NCBI GenBank assembly: GCA_030268105.1
Contig: BSDZ01000054.1
Coordinates: forward strand, 1 to 64,000
Reading direction: 5' to 3'
Origin: Volvox africanus
Lineage: Eukaryota; Chlorophyta; Chlorophyceae; Chlamydomonadales; Volvocaceae
DNA length: 64,000 bases
A program made the position numbers and the translations under genes. Position 1 is the first letter of the stretch, and every line of letters starts with the position of its first letter. Shown here in pieces: positions 14,101 to 25,672 of the stretch. The notes beneath the pieces were generated by a model. The model was not told where the DNA came from and ran no database searches. It was given only the letters and a program-made list of their open reading frames with translations.

Positions 14101-17100
14101 TCACCACTCTGGAGCGATACATCCCTGCAAGTATTCCCTCAGTCGGACAAGTATCTACATACACGTGTAACCAACGAGACTCGATCTCATACAAGGTCTT
14201 ACCCGTTTGGTGTGGTGGCGGACGTGGCAGTTCTGCGTCGATGGAGGCGGTGTCGGCTATCTTGGCGTCGGTCTCCTTGGTGGCGGTAGTTGCGGCGGCA
14301 GCGGTAGTGGCGATGGTGGGAACGGTGGCCTCTCTCCCTCCCTCCCTCCGTCCTTCTCCCTCGCCCACCCAATCTCCCTCCCACCGTCCCTCCCTCCCTT
14401 TCTACCTACATTCGGCGGTGTCGATGGCGGCTTGGTGGCGGTGATGGCGATGGTGGCGGTGATGGCGGTGACGGCGTTGGTGGCGGGTTGACGGCGATAG
14501 TGGCCGGCGGTGGCGATGGTGGTGGCGATGCTGGCTGTCGTGATGGTGGTCGCGAACGTATCTACATACACGTGTAACCAACGAGACTCGATCTCGTACA
14601 AGGTCTTACCCGTTTCGATTCTAATGGTGAACCTCTGTTGATTCCGCCTACGAAGGCCAAAGCGAAAATGTCAGTATAACGTCCAATAATGAACACAACC
14701 CGTAGATACCCCAGAATACTTACAGCGGTGGTGGCGACGATGGCTGTGGTGGCGAACGTGGCGGTTCTGCGTCGATGGAGGCGGTGTCGGCTATCTTGGC
14801 GTCGGTCTCCTTGGAGGCGGTAGTTGCGGCGGTAGCGGTAGTAGAGTATGTGTCCGTGGTGGCGGCGGTGGCGATGGTGGGAATGGTAACCTCTCTCCCT
14901 CCCTCCCTCCGTCCGCCACCACCTCCACCGCCGCTGCCGACAAAGCACCCCCATCATCGCCGACAACGGGGAAGGGAGGGAGGAAGGGAGGGCACACGGG
15001 AGGGAGGGAGTGAGGTGGGGAGCTAGGTAGGTACAGCACCGAGGATATACATCAATACAGGTGACACCGTTCCTCTAACAGTTAAGTCACTTGTTGCTAC
15101 TTATGTCACCCCGGCTCTATTCCCGGGTCCAACAGACGTTTGTATCAAGGAATAATCAAGATTCCCATCTAACTTCTATCCGAGATGAATCCTTCTCCCG
15201 TGACAATACGGACGTACTATCCCGCACAATTTAACACGTACCTTACCTCCGACGACACCAAAGTACCACCATCATCGCCGACAACGGGCGGGGGGCGAGG
15301 GAGGAAGGGAGGGCACACGGGAGGGAGGGAGGGAGGGAGGTCGGCGGGTAATTTGACTGGTGAAGCTATGTTCTGTCCGCCTTCAAAAGCCAAATCGGAA
15401 GATGTCAGTAGCAGTATATACTCACAACCAAGGGGAAGGGTGATTCACCACTCTGGAGCGATACATCCCTGCAAGTATTCCCTCAGTCGGACAAGTATCT
15501 ACATACACGTGTAACCAACGAGACTCGATCTCGTACAAGGTCTTACCCGTTTGGTGTGGTGGCGGACGTGGCAGTTCTGCGTCGATGGAGGCGGTGTCGG
15601 CTATCTTGGCGTCGGTCTCCTTGGTGGCGGTAGTTGCGGCGGCAGCGGTAGTGGCGATGGTGGGAACGGTGGCCTCTCTCCCTCCCTCCCTCCGTCCTTC
15701 TCCCTCGCCCACCCAATCTCCCTCCCACCGTCCCTCCCTCCCTTTCTACCTACATTCGGCGGTGTCGATGGCGGCTTGGTGGCGGTGATGGCGATGGTGG
15801 CGGTGATGGCGGTGACGGCGTTGGTGGCGGGTTGACGGCGATAGTGGCCGGCGGTGGCGATGGTGGTGGCGATGGTGGCTGTCGTGATGGTGGTCGCGAA
15901 CGTATCTACATACACGTGTAACCAACGAGACTCGATCTCGTACAAGGTCTTACCCGTTTCGATTCTAATGGTGAACCTCTGTTGATTCCGCCTACGAAGG
16001 CCAAAGCGAAAATGTCAGTATAACGTCCAATAATGAACACAACCCGTAGATACCCCAGAATACTTACAGCGGTGGTGGTGACGATGGCTGTGGTGGCGAA
16101 CGTGGCGGTTCTGCGTCGATGGAGGCGGTGTCGGCTATCTTGGCGTCGGTCTCCTTGGAGGCGGTAGTTGCGGCGGTAGCGGTAGTAGAGTATGTGTCCG
16201 TGGTGGCGGCGGTGGCGATGGTGGGAATGGTAACCTCTCTCCCTCCCTCCCTCCGTCCGCCACCACCTCCACCGCCGCTGCCGACAAAGCACCCCCATCA
16301 TCGCCGACAACGGGGAAGGGAGGGAGGAAGGGAGGGCACACGGGAGGGAGGGAGTGAGGTGGGGAGCTAGGTAGGTACAGCACCGAGGATATACATCAAT
16401 ACAGGTGACACCGTTCCTCTAACAGTTAAGTCACTTGTTGCTACTTATGTCACCCCGGCTCTATTCCCGGGTCCAACAGACGTTTGTATCAAGGAATAAT
16501 CAAGATTCCCATCTAACTTCTATCCGAGATGAATCCTTCTCCCGTGACAATACGGACGTACTATCCCGCACAATTTAACACGTACCTTACCTCCGACGAC
16601 ACCAAAGTACCACCATCATCGCCGACAACGGGCGGGGGGCGAGGGAGGAAGGGAGGGCACACGGGAGGGAGGGAGGGAGGGAGGTCGGCGGGTAATTTGA
16701 CTGGTGAAGCTATGTTCTGTCCGCCTTCAAAAGCCAAATCGGAAGATGTCAGTAGCAGTATATACTCACAACCAAGGGGAAGGGTGATTCACCACTCTGG
16801 AGCGATACATCCCTGCAAGTATTCCCTCAGTCGGACAAGTATCTACATACACGTGTAACCAACGAGACTCGATCTCGTACAAGGTCTTACCCGTTTGGTG
16901 TGGTGGCGGACGTGGCAGTTCTGCGTCGATGGAGGCGGTGTCGGCTATCTTGGCGTCGGTCTCCTTGGTGGCGGTAGTTGCGGCGGCAGCGGTAGTGGCG
17001 ATGGTGGGAACGGTGGCCTCTCTCCCTCCCTCCCTCCGTCCTTCTCCCTCGCCCACCCAATCTCCCTCCCACCGTCCCTCCCTCCCTTTCTACCTACATT

Positions 17101-18826
17101 CGGCGGTGTCGATGGCGGCTTGGTGGCGGTGATGGCGATGGTGGCGGTGATGGCGGTGACGGCGTTGGTGGCGGGTTGACGGCGATAGTGGCCGGCGGTG
17201 GCGATGGTGGTGGCGATGCTGGCTGTCGTGATGGTGGTCGCGAACGTATCTACATACACGTGTAACCAACGAGACTCGATCTCGTACAAGGTCTTACCCG
17301 TTTCGATTCTAATGGTGAACCTCTGTTGATTCCGCCTACGAAGGCCAAAGCGAAAATGTCAGTATAACGTCCAATAATGAACACAACCCGTAGATACCCC
17401 AGAATACTTACAGCGGTGGTGGCGACGATGGCTGTGGTGGCGAACGTGGCGGTTCTGCGTCGATGGAGGCGGTGTCGGCTATCTTGGCGTCGGTCTCCTT
17501 GGAGGCGGTAGTTGCGGCGGTAGCGGTAGTAGAGTATGTGTCCGTGGTGGCGGCGGTGGCGATGGTGGGAATGGTAACCTCTCTCCCTCCCTCCCTCCGT
17601 CCGCCACCACCTCCACCGCCGCTGCCGACAAAGCACCCCCATCATCGCCGACAACGGGGAAGGGAGGGAGGAAGGGAGGGCACACGGGAGGGAGGGAGTG
17701 AGGTGGGGAGCTAGGTAGGTACAGCACCGAGGATATACATCAATACAGGTGACACCGTTCCTCTAACAGTTAAGTCACTTGTTGCTACTTATGTCACCCC
17801 GGCTCTATTCCCGGGTCCAACAGACGTTTGTATCAAGGAATAATCAAGATTCCCATCTAACTTCTATCCGAGATGAATCCTTCTCCCGTGACAATACGGA
17901 CGTACTATCCCGCACAATTTAACACGTACCTTACCTCCGACGACACCAAAGTACCACCATCATCGCCGACAACGGGCGGGGGGCGAGGGAGGAAGGGAGG
18001 GCACACGGGAGGGAGGGAGGGAGGGAGGTCGGCGGGTAATTTGACTGGTGAAGCTATGTTCTGTCCGCCTTCAAAAGCCAAATCGGAAGATGTCAGTAGC
18101 AGTATATACTCACAACCAAGGGGAAGGGTGATTCACCACTCTGGAGCGATACATCCCTGCAAGTATTCCCTCAGTCGGACAAGTATCTACATACACGTGT
18201 AACCAACGAGACTCGATCTCGTACAAGGTCTTACCCGTTTGGTGTGGTGGCGGACGTGGCAGTTCTGCGTCGATGGAGGCGGTGTCGGCTATCTTGGCGT
18301 CGGTCTCCTTGGTGGCGGTAGTTGCGGCGGCAGCGGTAGTGGCGATGGTGGGAACGGTGGCCTCTCTCCCTCCCTCCCTCCGTCCTTCTCCCTCGCCCAC
18401 CCAATCTCCCTCCCACCGTCCCTCCCTCCCTTTCTACCTACATTCGGCGGTGTCGATGGCGGCTTGGTGGCGGTGATGGCGATGGTGGCGGTGATGGCGG
18501 TGACGGCGTTGGTGGCGGGTTGACGGCGATAGTGGCCGGCGGTGGCGATGGTGGTGGCGATGGTGGCTGTCGTGATGGTGGTCGCGAACGTATCTACATA
18601 CACGTGTAACCAACGAGACTCGATCTCGTACAAGGTCTTACCCGTTTCGATTCTAATGGTGAACCTCTGTTGATTCCGCCTACGAAGGCCAAAGCGAAAA
18701 TGTCAGTATAACGTCCAATAATGAACACAACCCGTAAATACCCCAGAATACTTACAGCGGTGGTGGCGACGATGGCTGTGGTGGCGAACGTGGCGGTTCT
18801 GCGTCGATGGAGGCGGTGTCGGCTAT
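8199..18826. repeat. 1344-bp satellite array, 7.9 copies
   Basis: Identical landmarks recur exactly 1344 bp apart, for instance at 8465, 9809, 11153, 12497, 13841, 15185, 16529 and 17873. The left end is the variant 160-bp unit at about 8199 (CACCTCCACCGCCGCTGCC), which reappears at about 9543. The array ends at 18826 inside a unit, after GGCTAT, where the large-repeat head begins. Units differ by only a few single bases. Each unit holds two truncated relatives of the 160-bp satellite, at about 8199-8297 and 8543-8620 in unit 1. It also holds two paralogous halves sharing a block of about 60 bp (8774-8831 and 9182-9239), and a long GGTGGC/GATGGC-rich stretch at 9050-9180. Confidence 0.97.
8660..9514 (-). 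pseudogene. Minus-strand exon-intron relics in the 1344-bp unit
   Basis: Read on the minus strand of unit 1. An exon of about 9514-9348 encodes a Thr/Ala-rich stretch, then KETDAKIADTASIDAE, then a Pro/Ser-rich end. It ends at a GTAAGTATT donor. A 76-bp intron (9347-9272) ends in TTCGTAG, followed by a 38-nt exon (9271-9234), a GTAAGACC donor, a 48-bp intron (9233-9186) and a 156-nt exon (9185-9030) rich in TIATT. A diverged second half repeats the scheme: an exon ending at 8827, a 48-bp intron, an exon 8778-8706 with TEGILAGMYRSRVVNHPSPW, a GTGAGTAT donor, a 45-bp intron, and an exon start at 8660. Phases agree at every junction. The product is unrecognised, and no start or stop of a full gene was found. 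The same relics recur every 1344 bp, so transcription from any unit is possible but unproven. Confidence 0.5.
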
Positions 18827-19595
18827 ATTCATATACGATTAGTTGCAAGTATACTGAAGCTAGGGCACTTAGGCGCAAATAACCCAGACTTGAAAACAAC
18901 AAGTGGCTTCTAACAGGATGTGTCATTGTCAGGAAGTGATCCAAAGTGAAACAACTTGCTGTTAATTGGACATCAAGAGTTTAAGGTCTTGCAGGAAGGA
19001 GTTTCAGGGATTTGCTGGGTTCTGACTGGAAAGTGTAAACAATAACTGAAACGACGATCAAGGCGCAGTTGAGAGTTGGCCGAAATTTATCAATATAATA
19101 ATATTTTTTTATTATTGCTATTTTATTGTCACTGGTGCGGATGGGAATTTCCTTACCCCACGAGGCACAGCGGACTCGGACGCATAGCATATTGAGCCCC
19201 ACCTAGATGGTTCATCCGGGACAAGTAGGCTGTGATAAGGATAAAGTTGTTATCAAATACTTAAAATCTTACACATAATTTAATGGTTATCGATTACAGG
19301 GACCCTACCTTTGCATGCAGTTGTTGATGTTGCCTGAACGCTTCAGGTTGTCACGCTCTCCTTGCATGACTGCTTCTAATGTCTGATTGAGCTACTCCGC
19401 GGCATTTCCTTGGCGATGGTGTCAGTTGCCGTAGCATTCGGAGCGGACACATTGCGAGGCATCCTCGGTGATTCATCAGAGCTTTCCGGGGTACTCATAT
19501 TCGATTACTTGTAATTATACCGAAGCCAGGGCGCTTAGGCGCCAAACGCCTTAATCCGCCGTGCTGTTAGCAAGCTGCGTCTGGAATGGGAAAGA

Positions 19596-19603
19596 TATAA
19601 AAG
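19596..19603 (+). promoter_or_regulatory. TATA-box-like sequence
   Basis: GATATAAAAGC in a CG-mixed context, 86 bp upstream of an ATG at 19689. The second copy is at 28511-28518. The match is to the classical TATAAAAG box, and activity is an inference. Confidence 0.35.
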
Positions 19604-19654
19604 CTGTATGCCTCCTATCAGAATAGCAGAAGTTGATGTATCATATCGTAATGA

Positions 19655-20017
19655 GCAATAAGGTATTCAGCATTTATAGGGTTGCGTGATGGACATAAAA
19701 GTCTCAGGCTATACGCTTTATCACCAGCTTCGCATGATGCATACTTTCTTTCTAAACAGGTTTATGACATTATTATTTGCTCGTCTTGGTTTAGGCATTT
19801 TCCATCTTTTTGGCAAACGCTATTGTATATCGTACCGTCGTACCCCCAGGTGGGTGGCTGGATGTGTTGGAGATTGATTGAGGCGGTTGGGGATTGTATA
19901 CCCAGACCAATGTGCGACAAAGTGATGGCAGCTGCAATATTCCGTAACGTTTTTCAGTATGATATGATAATGCGGCTTGACACTCAAAAGTCAGCGCAAA
20001 CGAGAGGGCGGTCATGA
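19655..20017 (+). CDS. Hypothetical open frame in the head
   Basis: An open frame of about 120 codons runs from after a stop at 19652 to TGA at 20015-20017. It has protein-like composition, with aromatic-rich stretches such as SSWFRHFPSFWQTLLYIV and a charged end. No ATG opens this frame. An overlapping frame with an ATG at 19689 gives 62 codons ending at 19877 and includes a hydrophobic stretch, FMTLLFARLGLGIFHLF. CAG|GT at 19759-19762 and at 19849-19852 could be splice sites. The two frames compete, and neither product is recognised. The identical copy is at 28570-28932. Confidence 0.25.
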   Translation, partial: AIRYSAFIGLRDGHKSLRLYALSPASHDAYFLSKQVYDIIICSSWFRHFPSFWQTLLYIVPSYPQVGGWMCWRLIEAVGDCIPRPMCDKVMAAAIFRNVFQYDMIMRLDTQKSAQTRGRS

Positions 20018-20075
20018 TCCTCTCTCTAACTCATGCAGACATCGGTTCCTTATCCCGTTATATTCCGATGTTGCT

Positions 20076-20580
20076 GCAAAGCAGGTGTCACCTATACGAC
20101 CCATTTCGTCAGTACTCCCATCTGCTGCCCTTCCGGGTCAGCCTCCTCCGCGGCCAGGTGGGTCACAAAACCAATTTCATTTACCACCTTTTTTCAAGCA
20201 CAGAATTACATTTACGACGTATAGTGGCTTGGCGTGTCTGGTAATGTAGTCCTTACAGTTCAGGTTGTCAAGCAGCAGTGACCTGCCAGTGCTTGCAGAT
20301 CAACTGGTCACCATGCTATGAAATCGTTCGAGTTTGCTCGTCCACGATTTTGTGTGATAAGGAATGGTGCAGCACAGCAAGTCCTGGCAACAAGCCAACG
20401 CGAAGGCTCGACTCACGACACCCTGTGAGACGCTTTTGAAAACAACAGTTCAAGGTGTGACTATCAATTGTGGTTTATGTCGAAGCGAGGGTCCAAAAAA
20501 AGCGCCTTAGCTAGGGTTCCTGTGAACCAGGGGTCACTCTGCTGTGAGCCCCTGCTGTGAACCATGGGCCTATTCTGGTA
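20076..20580. repeat. 505-bp direct repeat R, head version (copy 1)
   Basis: GCAAAGCAGGTGTCACC through GGCCTATTCTGGTA matches 26640-27184 in the same orientation. The head version is 505 bp. The core-end version is 545 bp because of a 40-bp internal tandem duplication. The head version recurs at 28991-29495. I see no retroelement features, such as a primer-binding site or polypurine tract, next to it. Confidence 0.93.
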
Positions 20581-21019
20581 TATATTTCCTAAGTGTGATT
20601 GTATGTGACTCCTTGCGAAGCTGTCCGCATACCGTCATCCTTTGGCAGCCGCTCTGCCTTGCAACTATTATTGAGGGCTTAGGGGTTAGCACGGCTTGGC
20701 GAAGAAGAAACTGGCTGACCTGACTGGCATTAGCTTTGTGAACCTCGGGACGACAAACAGTTAAGAGTTTTTGCCCAGGAGAGTGACACCGACTTAGACA
20801 AACATGTTCTACTCGCACGACCTCCTTGGCAGGAAGTCTCCTCTGGGTGCTATTTGGTAAGAAGTGCCTGACAGAGTATTTACCGTTTGCGCAAGATAAA
20901 CTGCGCCAATCGCTCACAGAGACGCCGCCGCGCTCCGCGGCTTTGCTCAAAAAGCCATAGAAGTTATTTAGGCTTGCATATGGAACTGGGACCCGGGCAC
21001 ATGCAGGACGATGGCTCAT
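20570..21019 (-). CDS. Hypothetical 149-codon minus-strand frame, copy 1
   Basis: ATG at 21019 and stop at 20570. The product is basic and Cys-containing with a mixed composition, and shows no motif I recognise. The 3' end lies across the head/core boundary, so copies 1 and 2 end in IPE while copies 3-5 end in ILL after the core-to-core junction. It lies upstream of, and divergent from, the plus-strand gene fragment. Codon choice is not distinctive, and it may be non-coding. Confidence 0.3.
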   Translation of the reverse strand: MSHRPACARVPVPYASLNNFYGFLSKAAERGGVSVSDWRSLSCANGKYSVRHFLPNSTQRRLPAKEVVRVEHVCLSRCHSPGQKLLTVCRPEVHKANASQVSQFLLRQAVLTPKPSIIVARQSGCQRMTVCGQLRKESHTITLRKYIPE

Positions 21020-21945
21020 GGCAAGAAGCTCAGCAAACTTAAAATCCTTGGCATAAGTGTCTCTGATGTTTGGTGAGTTGCCCCAGTATACATGAGCTAT
21101 TCCTTATTGACTTAGGATGCCTTCATAATTAAGAATGTGCGAATCGATATGGTGAGACATGGACGATGGTACACAAGGAGCACTGACCCGTGGGTCAGCA
21201 CAACTGGGTCTTTGGTTCTCCTATACGCAGTATAGAGCGAGTAGGCGGGACTACGCTTCGCGATGGGTTAGGACTTACTAGCGTTTCTTGCTGAACGTTT
21301 GCTGCCGGTTCGTTGTTTGCTGCCCGCAGCAAGCACATCATGCAACCAGATGTACCTCACTCCCTGCGGCTCCAGGGCATTTTGATTGGTGAGGCCATGC
21401 TTGGTTTATCGCAAAGGGCAAGATTTGTCTATGATGAAGACAGCTCATAATTATGCCACTTGGCTTTGCTGTTGGAAACCCATAACGGACCCGCAGGTTC
21501 TACAACACAATTTTGATCTGTGCTCATGCTACATGGGCAATCATGCTGAACGACGTTGAAAATGCTAATGCCTTTCTAAGTTTTTGCGGGCTTGCCATGA
21601 TGCAGGAGGCGTGGTTATCGTGTTCAACCGACAACAGCTGTACCTGTTGGGTAGGTTAAGGGAAGGTCGTACATGTAAAAGATGTGGGGATGCTACGGGA
21701 CTGGCCCAGATCGGTAAGAGATACCTTGTCATTCCGTATTACCGCCGTCCTGCCGACCTGCAGCATGCGACCCGCTCAGGGGGAGCGTAGTACGTCGTGA
21801 CAACCTTGAGCTAAGTCTTCAAGGGGGACCTGTGGCGATTTGTTTAAAAAGACGGATAGGCGAGGCAACTGCCACCTTCCATTTACAAAGGCAGGAAGAG
21901 TTGCCTGCCTGCCGTGCGTATATTGCCCCAGCTTTTTTCCGCTAG
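21020..21945. other. Upstream region of the amplified gene, no firm gene
   Basis: About 0.9 kb before the first assigned exon. It holds palindromes: CTGACCC-GT-GGGTCAG near 21184, CTATAC-GCA-GTATAG near 21221, GCTGC-CC-GCAGC near 21320, and an AGGCAACT/AGTTGCCT pair around 21857-21908. An ATG at 21597 opens an 18-codon stretch that ends at TGG|GTAGGT and would join exon 1 in phase 0, so it is a candidate first exon. The equivalent ATG in copy 6 is at 56565. Otherwise I see nothing coding. Confidence 0.4.
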
Positions 21946-24861
21946 GAGTCTTATAGCTGCCGTACCACTCGGTATCTCTTTTTAAAAGAGGATCTGCAGG
22001 ATATGCTCCGGAAGGTGACCGCAGCCAAGGCGCCCGAGCGATCCGCAGCCGCGGTCGTCAAAACGGTCCTGCACCGGGGCCGAGACAAGGCCAGGTACGT
22101 GCCGCTCACCTTTACAGCAGGCGATCCGTCAGGCTGGCTTAAACCCTCAGCACACGGACGCCCATACCTCCATCTGGGTCGGCCTCAACACCCTGGACTG
22201 GAATTGATTGTGGGACCCCTAGCCGAAAAATAACAGTTCGGCGCCTCTGGCCGGCTTGGGCAGTGGCCGTGAGGTTGCAAGTAGACGTGGAATCAGATAG
22301 TGGGCAGATGGAGGACGATGTGTATGAATTGTAATTTGTCATCCTTGACACGCTGGCATTTGGGCCGCCTGGCATGGCTGTATATGGCTCTTACCACAAC
22401 CGCACCAGCACCGGCAGTGTGTTCATTGGTTCCGCAGGGTGGAAGCCATTACTTTGGTGGAAGATACGGCCCCAGATATGATGTCATCTCACGTTCTGGG
22501 TCAGATCGAAGATCTGGACGATTTGGAGCTGCTTGAGCCGCTGGAGCGTCAGGAAGGGCGGGCTGACCCACATGAGCATTTTGAGGAAACCGAAGGGGAC
22601 ATCGCCCGCGCGGTGGGGCGGCGACACGATGGTCGCAGTGGCGGGCACATAAGGGGTCTGCGGGAGGATGATGAGGAAGAGAATTTGTTGATGTTGTCTA
22701 CCCTGGCACCGCCGAGCTTTAAAAAGGACGGCAGCGGTGCAGGTGCGTGTGTAGCTATTAAGATGAAACTCGCTACTCGCTACTCGGACACGCGTGCCTC
22801 ACTCAGACGCTGAGAGGATTTGAGTCGCCGCTACCGGGGACTAGGGGCAAGGTGGAAGGACAGGGAAAGCCGCTGCAAATAGACGATGTAGATCAATGAG
22901 GCCTATGGTAAGGCCTATGGCACACAACACCGACTGATTCACAACACCGACTGAACCACATATCAGGAATACGGACAAGGGAGATATTTGAGGGCGGACA
23001 TGGAAGCACGCCCGACATGACAAATCTTCTTAAGCAAGCGGCTAAGATCCACGACTGAACTGAACTGCCCATCATATCAAGCTGCAACCCCACCAATTTA
23101 ACGTTGTGATGTCCATCATGCCCACGCCCCCTTCAGAAGGCGCTCAGCGGGGAGGAGGCGCCAAGGGGGGTCGGGTCAGAGGTGCAGCTGGGCCATCAAA
23201 CCAAGTCCCTCGTGACCTGTAAGTCGGGATGGATAAGAGGGCGGCGCTTTTTAGTGGAACAGTGGAACCCTCGGCTGCCATGCATGTACAACGGCAGCGC
23301 AAGATAAGGCCCATCAAGAGTCGGGCCGGTTGGGGCTTTAGCACGCAGGAATTCTGATTATAAAATGAAGTTAACAGCATGAATTATATGATACGCGTGT
23401 CATCCATAATGGGGTAAATAAGGAATACAATGAAGGAAATGGATGTAAGCATTTGCGATAAGCTGTTGTATCTCTGTTGTGTCGGCCAACAAAGGCCCGA
23501 TCGGAAGGATGACCATCTAAGGTCCAGGATCCTTTGACACTGCCCGTAGATACCCCAGGATACTACATAAGCGTGTAACAGCGTGGGGATCACTCACTTG
23601 TCCTTTCCCCTGTCTCTCACGCGATGCTAGATGCGTTCCACTTAGTCTCTTGCGATTCAGCGAGTAGTAGCAGGTGGTTCACACAGGTACCCACCACGCA
23701 CACATATATGCGTCCACCCAAACGAAAACTTTAAACCGAATGCACCCACGCACGCCGAATTATATGTACACCCTGCCTTCTTCACGACCTGCTACTATCA
23801 TGCGGTAACCTCCCGTTATGGGTTTAGGGTTACCCCATATCGTTTTCGTTCTCTTCTTTCTCTTTCCTACCCGTCCCGTGCATGATTAGCAACGACGATG
23901 AGGTTTTTGAAGCCCCCGATTTACGGGTCCTGCTGAATGACGATGACGACGAGGATAGCGCTTTTTTCCTGTCGTTCGGTAAGTCGATTGTCGGTTATCG
24001 GTTGTCGGTCAGGCATTGGCCAAGAGTGCTGTTAGTTGGGGCCGTGGATGCCGTGGGGCCGAGGGGCCGTGGATGTCGCAGTACTTGACGTACATTCCCC
24101 CTCCCGTACCCTCCCTTACCGTCTTAATACCTGCCATACTGCGCCTCAGGACTGACTGGTTTATTATCCAAAGTAAAGCTATTGCTATCGAAAAGTCCTC
24201 TGTGTGTGTCGCCGTAATTCTTATCACACCTGTTCCCGCATGTTCGGTGTAGATCACGTAATGCCCTGCACGCCTACTACAGGCGGTCTGGCTGCTGCAG
24301 CTCCGACGGCGGCGGTGGCGGCGGCGGCAGCAGCCACCGCGGCAGCAGCCACCACAGCCGATGGCGGTCGCCGCTCCGGGCCGAGTAGCACGGCCGGCGC
24401 AGCCTCCTTGCTGGCGCGGAGCCCCACTGGGACTGGCGCTCTCGCCACCGCAAACACCGCTGGCGGGACCGCGGCGGCGCATACACTGGATCCGTTGAAC
24501 GAGATGCGCGAGATGGAAGACAGCGAGATGCATTTCGCCGAGGAGCTGCCCACCGACCTTCACTTCCTGAGCGACTTCACTCCCGAGGATGCGCAGCAGC
24601 AGTTGCACTCGGAAGGGGCCCAACTGCGCGCCACTACCCCTACCTGCGGCCAGCCCGCGCCGTCGCTTGTGCCGCTTCCAAGCATCGGAGCCCCCATGGA
24701 CCACTTCATGCCACCCTCTCCGTTGCATGACGGTAATAATGGCTTCACGGCTACTGTTGGGGTCCACCGAATAGATGTAAATTGGACCGGATTTGCCTGG
24801 ATCAGGAGATTGGTGGGAGATTAGTGGAGTCCGTGGCGATGATTTGCCCCATCTGGGTCGA

Positions 24862-24926
24862 GAATAGATAGACTAGACTAGACCAGATAGACTAGACTTG
24901 ATAGATTAGATAGACTAAATAGATAA
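24862..24926. repeat. AGATAGACTA minisatellite in an intron
   Basis: Degenerate AGATAGACTA/GACTAGACC/TAGATAGATT units over about 65 bp, between predicted exons 6 and 7. It recurs in every core copy (for example 59837-59901), with no copy-number change noticed. Confidence 0.85.
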
Positions 24927-25672
24927 AAAAGCAAATGGCTGGGGAGGCATCATGGAAACAGGGAAAGAAAGGGATGAACTTGTTTGTAGGAAATAAATGA
25001 AACATGCGGCTGGAGTCAATAGCCGCAGGAGCGTCGTAAGGTTTGTTCCTTTGAATGGTGATGACACGACGTAGCGGAACCCGGGGGGTTAGGGGCCGAG
25101 AGAACTAAGTTCTTAGGCATACTGGTGCCGGTCAGCCGGTGCGTACTGCAACAAGGGGAGCTGTAAGCGGTGTTCAAGAACCCGGATGTTCTTCCCATGC
25201 GACCAGGTGGCGGGTCGAACCTATCGTGAATGGACATTGGAATCGTCTGTGCTGCTCAAGTCCAGAATCAATGTTGCGCCAGACCCGAGCGGCGGCAGTG
25301 ACCCGGGTCACAATGCCGGCCTGGTCTGGGCATCAGGGACAACGGCCGCTGCCCCCTTCGCGGACCCTTTCAACGGCCGTCGCTTCACCAGCGACCCCTA
25401 CGACGGAACCCCTGGGCCCATGATATTCGTTGCAGTTGCGGGGATGCTGGCGGCAGGCCACGTTGCCGCGGCGTCCGATGCGGTAAGGCACGGAGCGGCG
25501 GCGATGTTGAACGGTAGCGGCATGACATGGGGTCGCCACCTGGTGCGTCTGGTGGCAATGGCGGCGGAGGCGGACGAGGTGGTGGAGGACGTTGAGGAGG
25601 AGGATGTTGAGGGCTACGTCAACGTTACTCACGGAGGGCCAAGGCGGCGAACTGCTGCCGTGGAAGAGCCGG

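Larger units (their letters stand above)
18827..20075. other. Head-specific sequence of the large unit
   Basis: Occurs only in copies 1 and 2 (second copy 27742-28990). It is AT-richer than its surroundings. It contains two diverged direct repeats about 665 bp apart (18827-18884 and 19493-19547, sharing CGATTA, GAAGC and AGGGC.CTTAGGCGC), the second with a GGCGC-TTAG-GCGCC hairpin. It also holds a TATAAAAG box at 19596 and a weak open frame downstream. I do not recognise a transposon protein. Confidence 0.6.

Noticed and set aside
1..18826. CRISPR-like array
   Set aside because: Units are long, contiguous and near-identical over their whole length, with no unique spacers. The surrounding genes have introns.
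23819..23831. Interstitial telomere (GGGTTTAGGGTTA)
   Set aside because: Only one or two motif units per core copy. A chance occurrence or tiny relic is not evidence of a telomere.
24009..24767. 252-codon minus-strand frame (and its copies)
   Set aside because: It lies antisense to exon 6, is Arg/Cys-rich from reversed Ala and Gln codons, and has no supporting splice or start context. The plus-strand exon explains it better.
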